From: Eubacterium sp. UBA3782
GTDB lineage: Bacteria; Bacillota; Clostridia; Lachnospirales; Lachnospiraceae
Reading direction: 5' to 3'
Assembly: GCA_002368795.1 (NCBI GenBank)
Contig: DFFG01000021.1
Span: forward strand, 568 to 6,566
DNA: 5,999 nt
The position numbers and the translations under genes are program-made. The notes beneath the pieces were generated by a model, which had not been told where the DNA came from, searched no databases, and saw only the letters and a list, made by a program, of their open reading frames with translations. Each line of letters opens with the position of its first letter. Position 1 is the first letter of the stretch. Of the stretch, positions 1 to 4,370 are shown in pieces.

Positions 1-1
1 C

Positions 2-871
2 CGTGTCGAGGAGCTGTTCGAGGCACGTAAGCCGAAGGGACTTGCAATCATCACCGAGATCAAGGGTGTTGCCCAGATCAAGGATACAAAGAAGAAGAGA
101 GAGATCGTCGTAACCGATGACGAGGCCGGCGAGTCCAAGACCTATCTGATCCCCTACGGATCCAGAATCAAGGTCACCGACGGACAGGTCCTTCGGGCCG
201 GCGATTCCCTGACCGAAGGTTCGGTCAACCCGCACGACATTCTCCGCATCAAGGGAACCGAGGATGTTCAGGATTACCTGCTGCGTGAGGTACAGCGTGT
301 ATACCGTCTGCAGGGTGTTGAGATCTGCGATAAGCATATCGAGGTCATCGTCCGGCAGATGCTCAAGAAGGTCCGGATCGAGGACGGCGGAGACACCGAT
401 TTCCTGCCGGGCAGAATGGTCGACTGGCTCGACTTCGAGGATGCCAACGAGGCAGCCGTCGAGGAAGGCAAGACCCCGGCCACCGGAACCCGTGTCCTTC
501 TGGGTATCACAAAGGCATCCCTGGCGACAGATTCCTTCCTGTCCGCAGCATCCTTCCAGGAGACCACCAGAGTCCTGACCGATGCAGCCATCAAGGGCAA
601 GGTCGATCACCTGATCGGTCTGAAGGAGAACGTCATCATCGGTAAGCTGATTCCGGCCGGAACCGGCATGAAGTACTACAGCGATCTGAAACTCAACACG
701 GACGACGAGGTACCGGTTGAGGAAGAGATGCTCACAGCAGAGGATTTCATCCGTGAGCCTGCAGAGAAGCCGGCAGAGGCAGACGCTCCGGCAGAGCCCG
801 AGACCGCCGATGCAGACCTGGAGCCGATGGTTGAAGAGGAAGACATGGTCATCCTTGACACCGAGGAATAA
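2..871 (+). CDS. rpoC: DNA-directed RNA polymerase beta' subunit, C-terminal part (5' end outside window)
   Basis: This is the last 289 residues of the largest catalytic RNA polymerase subunit; the first complete codon starts at base 2 and the stop is TAA at 869-871. The reading frame is open from the left edge, so the start lies upstream of the window. Family-typical stretches are seen: RVEELFEARKPKG at the start, VNPHDILRIKGTEDVQDYL around residues 76-92, and DSFLSAASFQETTRVLTDAA followed by LIGLKENVIIGKLIPAGTGM, the near-invariant end of the RpoC core (visible residues about 177-223). After the core comes a tail of about 60 residues in which roughly 24 are Asp or Glu, also rich in Ala and Pro. 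Acidic low-complexity tails of variable length occur in some Firmicute RpoC proteins; I assign no specific function. A strong terminator follows 14 bases after the stop, so this is the end of its transcription unit. Confidence 0.98.
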   Translation, partial: RVEELFEARKPKGLAIITEIKGVAQIKDTKKKREIVVTDDEAGESKTYLIPYGSRIKVTDGQVLRAGDSLTEGSVNPHDILRIKGTEDVQDYLLREVQRVYRLQGVEICDKHIEVIVRQMLKKVRIEDGGDTDFLPGRMVDWLDFEDANEAAVEEGKTPATGTRVLLGITKASLATDSFLSAASFQETTRVLTDAAIKGKVDHLIGLKENVIIGKLIPAGTGMKYYSDLKLNTDDEVPVEEEMLTAEDFIREPAEKPAEADAPAEPETADADLEPMVEEEDMVILDTEE

Positions 872-884
872 AGCTTAGAAAAAG

Positions 885-942
885 AACAAAAAAGAGGCCG
901 GGATGAAGAACCAACAATTCTTCATCCCGGTCTCTTTTTGTT
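885..942. terminator. Strong intrinsic terminator between rpoC and the convergent mntP unit, probably bidirectional
   Basis: A 17-bp stem pairs 894-910 with 918-934 (one G-T wobble) around the 7-base loop CCAACAA. It is followed on the plus strand by TTTTT and on the minus strand by TTTTTT. The A and T runs also pair, extending the helix to about 25 bp with one bulged A. With U-runs on both sides it can end rpoC transcription rightward and mntP transcription leftward. The inverted symmetry is directly visible; bidirectional use is inferred. Confidence 0.93.
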
Positions 943-982
943 GGCTTTTTTGGAAAATCGATCAAAAAATGGAAAATGCGCA

Positions 983-1051
983 CGCCCCTGGAAGACATTA
1001 AAACGGCTTCGGTTCTGTCGGACCTGCAGAATGTTTGCTTGATGTCTTCCG
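983..1051. repeat. Duplicated hairpin element, copy 1
   Basis: Left copy of a direct repeat. Bases 1001-1051 match 1089-1140 with one substitution, one further substitution and a single-base insertion. The upstream arm (CGCCCCTGGAAGACATTA against CGCCCCAGGAAGGCATTA) is also related. The copy folds on itself: GGAAGACAT at 990-998 pairs perfectly with ATGTCTTCC at 1042-1050. An inner stem-loop GGTTC-TGTC-GGACC (1011-1024) contains a G-T pair. No T-run follows, so it is not an ordinary terminator. It lies in the probable mntP 3' UTR, between the mntP stop and the shared terminator. The family is not recognised; the open frames through it look accidental. Confidence 0.8.
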
Positions 1052-1063
1052 CAGATATAAGAA

Positions 1064-1150
1064 CACCCGCCCCAGGAAGGCATTACGCAAACGGCTTCGG
1101 TCCTGTCGGACCTGCAGAATGTTTGCTTTAATGTCTTCCGGGGGCGGGTG
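1064..1150. repeat. Duplicated hairpin element, copy 2 (long imperfect inverted repeat)
   Basis: Right copy of the element. It forms a very long hairpin: 1064-1073 pairs with 1141-1150 (10 bp); after one A-G mismatch 1075-1085 pairs with 1129-1139 (11 bp, one wobble); after a 1x2 internal loop 1087-1092 pairs with 1121-1126 (6 bp). The apex holds GGTCC-TGTC-GGACC (1099-1112). Where copy 1 has a G-T pair in this apical stem, copy 2 has a G-C pair, so pairing is conserved through a sequence change. No U-run follows. It could be a MITE/REP-like element, a structured RNA, or an mRNA 3'-end stabiliser; the sequence does not decide between these. Confidence 0.8.
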
Positions 1151-1300
1151 CTCCGCTTCGTATGATAATGCGTATGGTCTTTTGGTGCAACAGTCCTTTC
1201 ACATTTATGGGATGTGAACTGCATACACATGGTAGTAATTGTTTAAAGCATGAATCCTGGCTAAGAAGCGTCTGGCCAGACTGTTGCAGTCCGAATGGTC
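1151..1300. other. Non-coding remainder of the rpoC-mntP gap, with two small dyads
   Basis: No credible gene is seen here. Two symmetries stand out. TTCACAT (1198-1204) and ATGTGAA (1212-1218) form a perfect 7-bp stem with a 7-base loop. GTCTGGCCAGAC (1270-1281) is a perfect 12-base palindrome about 20 bases beyond the mntP stop. Neither has a following T-run, so neither is called a terminator. They could be protein-binding sites or 3' UTR structures of the mntP transcript. Confidence 0.5.
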
Positions 1301-1891
1301 TCAGGCCAGGAAGACACCCTTAATGAAGATCTCCAGTCCGATTCCGATCAGGATGACGCCGCCGAGGATGGAGGCCTTGTTGGAGAGCCGGGTGCCGACG
1401 GTCTTGCCGATCTCCAGTCCGCCGCAGCAGATCACGAAGGTGACGGCTGCGATGATCAGTGAGGCAGCAAAGGCCATAAGCGCGCCATAGTCGGCAATGG
1501 TGAAGCCGACGGAGAGGGCGTCGATAGAGGTGGCGATTCCCTGCACGAGCAGTGCGCCGCCGGACAGGGCCGGTGTGCTTTCGCCATCATCCTCTGCGTG
1601 AAGACCTTCCAGCAGCATCTTTCCGCCGATCCAGAGCAGGAGCAGCAGAGCGATCCATGGGATGAGCGCGTCAAAAAATGTAAAATACTCAACGATCGTA
1701 TGGACACAGATCCAGCCGAGCATCGGCATCAGGAACTGGAAGAATGCATAGCACCCTGCGATCATGGCCATGCGGCCTTTCTTCATCCGCGGCTCATGAA
1801 GGCCGTTTGCCATCGAGACGGAAAAGGCATCCATGGCAAGTCCGACGCCAAGCAAAACACTGTTCATAAGAAACCAGAGATCCCACTGCAT
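1301..1891 (-). CDS. mntP: Manganese efflux pump MntP
   Basis: A 196-residue integral membrane protein of the MntP (DUF204) family, which exports Mn2+ across the cytoplasmic membrane. It has the family's internal repeat: GVGLAMDAFSVSMANGL in the first membrane segment (residues 15-31, Asp21) and GIATSIDALSVGFTIAD in the fourth (118-134, Asp124). About six hydrophobic segments are visible, a short acidic loop HAEDDGEST lies near 98-106, and LGGVILIGIGLEI closes the protein. Length is close to the roughly 190 residues usual for the family. I chose the ATG at 1891 because GAGGA (1899-1903) lies 7 bases upstream; a TTG at 1897 is too close to that site, and the ATG at 1867, although near the family's usual N-terminus, lacks a good site. 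The gene sits behind a manganese riboswitch and terminator, which independently supports the role. It converges on rpoC. Confidence 0.95.
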   Translation of the reverse strand: MQWDLWFLMNSVLLGVGLAMDAFSVSMANGLHEPRMKKGRMAMIAGCYAFFQFLMPMLGWICVHTIVEYFTFFDALIPWIALLLLLWIGGKMLLEGLHAEDDGESTPALSGGALLVQGIATSIDALSVGFTIADYGALMAFAASLIIAAVTFVICCGGLEIGKTVGTRLSNKASILGGVILIGIGLEIFIKGVFLA

Positions 1892-1898
1892 AAACAAA

Positions 1899-1903
1899 TC
1901 CTC
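1899..1903 (-). promoter_or_regulatory. Ribosome binding site deciding the mntP start
   Basis: On the minus strand GAGGA lies 7 bases before the ATG at 1891. It is only 1-2 bases from the in-frame TTG at 1897, too close for initiation there, so it favours the ATG. Confidence 0.7.
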
Positions 1904-1968
1904 ACATCACAATTGAAAAATCCAGATCACACTGCCTTACGTACCTGCTATGGCTATGCCGGCAGCAT

Positions 1969-2000
1969 AAAAAAACGGGTACAGCTTATGCTATACCCGT
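1969..2000 (-). terminator. Intrinsic terminator in the mntP leader (riboswitch expression platform)
   Basis: Minus-strand ACGGGTATAGC (2000-1990) pairs with GCTGTACCCGT (1985-1975), an 11-bp stem with one wobble and an ATAA loop, followed by a run of T (1975-1969). It lies between the manganese aptamer and the mntP ribosome binding site, the place expected for a riboswitch-controlled terminator. Known members of this riboswitch class that act by transcription let polymerase read through when Mn2+ is bound. Confidence 0.9.
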
Positions 2001-2041
2001 AACTCACATCATATGAACCCATGCATAGCAAGATCTGATAT

Positions 2042-2143
2042 ACATGAGTCTCGCAATTTAAAGTAAACCAGATTATTTCAGGTAAATACCATCATGATCA
2101 GTATGTTGGCTCACTGCGCCGCCGCGCCTGCTACTCCCTCACA
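2042..2143 (-). ncRNA. yybP-ykoY manganese riboswitch aptamer
   Basis: Read on the minus strand, the conserved blocks of the yybP-ykoY class occur in order: GGGAGTAG (2138-2131), CCAACATACT (2109-2100) and GCGAGAC (2054-2048). A P1-like helix closes the element: TGTGAG (2143-2138) with CTCATG (2048-2043), two pairs being wobbles. ATAC/GTAT flanking the central loop gives another short stem. The class binds Mn2+ between two internal loops and commonly precedes mntP-type and other Mn exporter genes. Here it is about 150 bases upstream of mntP with a terminator between. I saw no convincing promoter immediately before it, so mntP may have a non-consensus promoter or be fed by read-through from dapB. 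Confidence 0.9.
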
Positions 2144-2170
2144 GGACGTTATCTTAACAGACTGTCCTGT
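2141..2170 (-). other. Hairpin abutting the 5' side of the manganese aptamer
   Basis: ACAGGAC (2170-2164, minus strand) pairs perfectly with GTCCTGT (2147-2141). Inside it GTTA and TAAC pair across an AGA loop. The 3' strand ends in TGT, which is also the outer part of the riboswitch P1 helix, so the two helices would compete or have to share those bases. There is no U-run, so it is not a dapB terminator. It may be a 5' leader stem or a DNA operator. Confidence 0.6.
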
Positions 2171-2226
2171 GGTTAGTCATCACTAATAACAACTGTATAA
2201 GGAAAAATTATTTCTGCACAGCCGGA

Positions 2227-2985
2227 TCAGCCGATGACATCGCTCATATCGTAGAGACCGGCCGGCTTGCCGGCAAGATATTTGGCGGCCTCCAGGGCGC
2301 CTTTGGCAAAGATGGCGCGGGAGTAGGCCGTGTGTTTAAACTCGATCACCTCATCCTGTCCGGCAAAGATGATCTCATGCTCGCCGACGATGTTTCCGCC
2401 GCGGACAGCGGAGATGCCGATCTCTTTGGGATCACGTTTCTCATGGCGCTGGCTGCGGTCATAGACAAAGTGGTATTCGTTGCCGAGGGCTTCATTCATG
2501 CTTTCGGCAAGGGAAACAGCGGTTCCGCTCGGTGCATCCAGCTTGCGGTGGTGATGCCGCTCCACGATCTCCATGTCATAGCCTTTGGGGGCCAGGAGCT
2601 TTGCGGCTTCTGCGACAGCCTTCATCAGCAGATTGATGCCGACCGACATGTTGGCTGAGCGGAGGATGGCTACGGATGCGGAAGTCTCCTTCACCTTCGC
2701 AATGGTCTCCGGTGTCAGGCCTGTGGTACAGAGGACCAGGGGGAGATTGCGTTCCCGGCAGTAGTCGAGCAGCCCGTCCACGGCGCGGAAATTGGAAAAG
2801 TCGATCATAACGTCAGCCTCTTCGCTGCAGTCAGCAGGAGAAGCATAAACCGGGTAGGAACGGATAGCCGCGTCGGGTGCGATGTCAATGCCGGCGGCGA
2901 CCTCAGTGTCCGGATCAGCTGCGATCATGTCAGTGAGGACCTGCCCCATAAAACCGTTGCAGCCGGTAAGGATGATGCGGATCAT
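2227..2985 (-). CDS. dapB: 4-hydroxy-tetrahydrodipicolinate reductase
   Basis: Reduces the product of DapA to tetrahydrodipicolinate with NAD(P)H, the second step of the diaminopimelate/lysine branch; it acts in the cytoplasm as a tetramer. The 252-residue protein opens with the nucleotide-binding loop GCNGFMG (residues 8-14). CTTGL (86-90) precedes the central part, and HHHRKLDAPSGTA (144-156) is the DapB signature: His144 and Lys148 align with the catalytic His159 and Lys163 of the E. coli enzyme, and PSGTA binds substrate. Length is normal for the shorter Gram-positive form. The ATG at 2985 has a strong AAAGGAGG 5 bases upstream. It lies 88 bases downstream of dapA on the same strand with no terminator or clear promoter between, so the two are probably cotranscribed from the lysine-regulated promoter. 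Its product feeds both lysine and peptidoglycan synthesis. Confidence 0.98.
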   Translation of the reverse strand: MIRIILTGCNGFMGQVLTDMIAADPDTEVAAGIDIAPDAAIRSYPVYASPADCSEEADVMIDFSNFRAVDGLLDYCRERNLPLVLCTTGLTPETIAKVKETSASVAILRSANMSVGINLLMKAVAEAAKLLAPKGYDMEIVERHHHRKLDAPSGTAVSLAESMNEALGNEYHFVYDRSQRHEKRDPKEIGISAVRGGNIVGEHEIIFAGQDEVIEFKHTAYSRAIFAKGALEAAKYLAGKPAGLYDMSDVIG

Positions 2986-3073
2986 AGAGACCTCCTTTGT
3001 TGTTCTGGCCTAAGGTATAGGCGCATACGTCAATTGTACAGGTATCGTGTGGTCAGATCGCTGGCGCTGCGGC
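2986..3073 (-). other. dapA-dapB spacer
   Basis: This is an 88-base gap between the dapA stop and dapB start. It holds the dapB ribosome binding site (2991-2998) and a weak 5-bp dyad GCCTA-AGGTA-TAGGC (3008-3022) without a U-run. I see neither a terminator nor a properly spaced promoter, consistent with a dapA-dapB operon. Confidence 0.55.
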
Positions 3074-3964
3074 TTACTTCACCGCAATGCCAAAATCTGT
3101 AAGTGCCTTTGTCAGGGTCGGAATGTGTGCGTCGGACATGCCAAACAGCGGTCCGCGAAGGGGGCCGACCTCCATGCCCATCAGGTTCATGGCCGTCTTG
3201 ACCGGGATCGGGTTGACCTCGCAGAACAGGGCATCCACAAGATCCAGAGCGTTCAGCTGCATGGCAGCAGCTCCGGCATAATCACCGGCCAGTGCCTTTG
3301 CACAGAGCTCATGGGTGTACTTCGGAGCCACATTGGACAGGACAGAGATCACACCGATGCCTCCCAGGGACATGATCGGCACGATCTGATCGTCGTTGCC
3401 GGAGTAAACATCCAGCGCATCGCCTGCAAGCTGTTTGACCTTGGCGATCTGGGAGATGTTGCCGGAAGCCTCCTTGATGCCGGCGATGTTCTCCTGCGTC
3501 TTTGCCAGGCAGGCAGCAGTAGCCGGGAGAAGGTTCGTGCCCGTACGGGAAGGAACATTATACATGATGATCGGGGTGTGGACAGCCTCGGCGATCATGG
3601 AATAGTGACGGATCAGACCGTCCTGCGTCGCCTTGTTGTAGTAGGGCGTAACGATCAGCAGACCGTCTGCGCCATAGTTCTCGGCATCCTTTGACATCCA
3701 GATGGCGGTTTCGGTGCTGTTGGATCCGGTACCTGCAATGACCGGGATCCGATGGTTTACGGTCTGGATGCAGTGACGGATGACCTGCATATGCTCCTCT
3801 TCAGAGAGGGTAGCAGACTCTCCTGTCGTGCCGCAGATGATGATGGCATCTGTGCCCTCGGCGATCTGCCATTCCAGGATCTCATCAAGCTTATCATAAT
3901 TGACGGAATAATCATCGTTCATCGGGGTAACGATCGCAACGCCGGCTCCTTTGAAAATTGCCAT
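3074..3964 (-). CDS. dapA: 4-hydroxy-tetrahydrodipicolinate synthase
   Basis: Condenses pyruvate with aspartate-4-semialdehyde through a Schiff base, the committed step to diaminopimelate and lysine. This 296-residue TIM-barrel protein carries GTTGES (residues 45-50), TPYYNK (106-111), YNVPSRTG (135-142; Tyr135 and Arg140 match E. coli Tyr133 and Arg138) and GIKEASGN (162-169), with Lys164 the Schiff-base lysine. All key residues are present and length is normal for the family (about 292-300). The frame is open further upstream to 4066, but those extra 34 residues are translated riboswitch-leader sequence. The start is taken at the ATG ending at 3964, which has AAAGGAGG 6 bases before it and gives the usual MxIFKGxGVAIVTP beginning. 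Transcription starts at a consensus promoter and passes a lysine riboswitch and terminator, so high lysine should lower expression. dapB follows 88 bases downstream. Confidence 0.98.
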   Translation of the reverse strand: MAIFKGAGVAIVTPMNDDYSVNYDKLDEILEWQIAEGTDAIIICGTTGESATLSEEEHMQVIRHCIQTVNHRIPVIAGTGSNSTETAIWMSKDAENYGADGLLIVTPYYNKATQDGLIRHYSMIAEAVHTPIIMYNVPSRTGTNLLPATAACLAKTQENIAGIKEASGNISQIAKVKQLAGDALDVYSGNDDQIVPIMSLGGIGVISVLSNVAPKYTHELCAKALAGDYAGAAAMQLNALDLVDALFCEVNPIPVKTAMNLMGMEVGPLRGPLFGMSDAHIPTLTKALTDFGIAVK

Positions 3965-3970
3965 AATACT

Positions 3971-3978
3971 CCTCCTTT
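3971..3978 (-). promoter_or_regulatory. Ribosome binding site that fixes the dapA start
   Basis: Minus-strand AAAGGAGG lies 6 bases upstream of the ATG at 3964. It rules against the longer open frame beginning at 4066, which would run through the terminator region. Confidence 0.93.
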
Positions 3979-3981
3979 GGT

Positions 3982-3999
3982 GCACAGAAACATCTGTGC
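3982..3999 (-). other. Hairpin 3 bases upstream of the dapA ribosome binding site
   Basis: Minus-strand GCACAGA (3999-3993) and TCTGTGC (3988-3982) form a perfect 7-bp stem with a 4-base TGTT loop, ending 3 bases before AAAGGAGG. It lies after the riboswitch terminator, so it is only in full-length dapA mRNA. No U-run follows. It may stabilise the processed 5' end or shape ribosome access; the role is unknown. Confidence 0.65.
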
Positions 4000-4021
4000 C
4001 GGGCCTGCTGCATGGACGGTC

Positions 4022-4055
4022 AAAAAAGAAGAGGCGGCCAAACAGATGGCGCCTC
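4022..4055 (-). terminator. Intrinsic terminator of the dapA lysine riboswitch
   Basis: Minus-strand GAGGCG (4055-4050) pairs with CGCCTC (4036-4031). The stem continues as CCA/TGG with one bulged C and is followed by TTCTTTTTT (4030-4022). It is the expression platform expected downstream of an L-box aptamer, with lysine binding favouring termination. A possible antiterminator pairs GCGCT beside the 3' P1 strand (4100-4096) with GGCGC of the terminator arm (4053-4049); that pairing is inferred and short. Confidence 0.92.
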
Positions 4056-4058
4056 AGC

Positions 4059-4078
4059 AAAAACACGCATACTGCGTG
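4059..4078 (-). terminator. Weak terminator-like hairpin upstream of the main one
   Basis: Minus-strand CACGCA (4078-4073) and TGCGTG (4069-4064) pair across a 3-base GTA loop and are followed by TTTTT (4063-4059). It lies between the lysine aptamer and the strong terminator. The short stem suggests a pause site, a weak first terminator, or part of an alternative fold. Confidence 0.5.
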
Positions 4079-4092
4079 CTCTTATCCGAATT

Positions 4093-4254
4093 GATAGCGC
4101 TCCATCTTCCGATGACAGTCACAAGCCTGTTTGGTTTGTGCCCAAGCACCCGCACATCCTGCTGCCGGGAGCTTTCGGCGCGTATCCCTTTCGGCATCCT
4201 TCCTCTGCTGCAGGAGCATCCGGACGTCTACTGATGAGCCGCGCGACCTCTATC
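4093..4254 (-). ncRNA. Lysine (L-box) riboswitch aptamer
   Basis: Minus-strand elements match the L-box consensus in order: GATAGAGGTCGCG at the 5' side (from 4254), TCATCAGTAGA, a GATGCCGAAAGGGATACGC block, GCCGAAAGC, GCTTGGGC, GTGACTGTCA, and GGAGCGCTATC at the 3' side. P1 is GATAG (4254-4250) with CTATC (4097-4093). A P4-like stem is CACAA/TTGTG, and the last hairpin is CATC-GGAA-GATG with a GNRA loop. TCCTGC in the P2 arm (4215-4210) is complementary to GCAGGA in the P3 loop (4162-4157), compatible with the known kissing-loop contact. The class binds L-lysine and shuts off lysine biosynthesis or uptake genes. Here it precedes dapA, with the predicted transcription start only a few bases upstream. 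Confidence 0.95.
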
Positions 4255-4263
4255 TTTGGAGCA

Positions 4264-4292
4264 ATTATAGCGTGCAGATCCAGTGTTGTCAA
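4264..4292 (-). promoter_or_regulatory. dapA promoter (perfect consensus sigma-A type)
   Basis: On the minus strand TTGACA (4292-4287) and TATAAT (4269-4264) are separated by exactly 17 bases. The expected start is near 4257, just ahead of the lysine aptamer. Its -35 hexamer shares five base pairs (4287-4291) with that of the divergent typA promoter. Confidence 0.92.
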
Positions 4293-4314
4293 GCGAATTA
4301 AAGTGTGCTATAAT
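4286..4314 (+). promoter_or_regulatory. typA promoter (near-consensus, extended -10)
   Basis: TTGTCA (4286-4291) and TATAAT (4309-4314) are 17 bases apart, and TGC immediately before the -10 makes an extended -10. The expected start is near 4321, giving a 5' UTR of about 50 bases. The -35 overlaps that of dapA on the other strand. Confidence 0.9.
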
Positions 4315-4370
4315 CGTGCAGTTGCAAATCAGAAGACGTTGAAAAATAAAGGTCTGTTCGGGGAAAAACG

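Noticed and set aside
1035..1217. 60-residue plus-strand frame in the same gap
   Set aside because: It begins inside repeat copy 1 and ends in non-coding sequence, with no ribosome binding site or family resemblance.
922..1230. 102-residue minus-strand frame across the duplicated hairpin
   Set aside because: Its sequence is translated repeat (QTFCRSDRTEA and a shifted second copy) and includes one strand of the rpoC terminator. There is no convincing ribosome binding site.
1598..2002. 134-residue plus-strand frame
   Set aside because: It runs antisense through mntP into the riboswitch terminator and has no family features.
2150..2226. Possible mntP promoter with TATACA or TAAGAT as -10
   Set aside because: No acceptable -35 at 16-18 bases from either candidate, so I did not call a promoter here.
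3001..3073. TTGACG near TATACC on the minus strand between dapA and dapB
   Set aside because: The two hexamers are only 8 bases apart, too close for a promoter.
3047..3694. 215-residue plus-strand frame
   Set aside because: It is antisense to dapA, which has all catalytic residues; the pattern is a shadow of the dapA codon bias.
3965..4066. 34-residue N-terminal extension of DapA
   Set aside because: The extension is translated terminator and leader sequence. The strong AAAGGAGG site and family N-terminus place the start at 3964.
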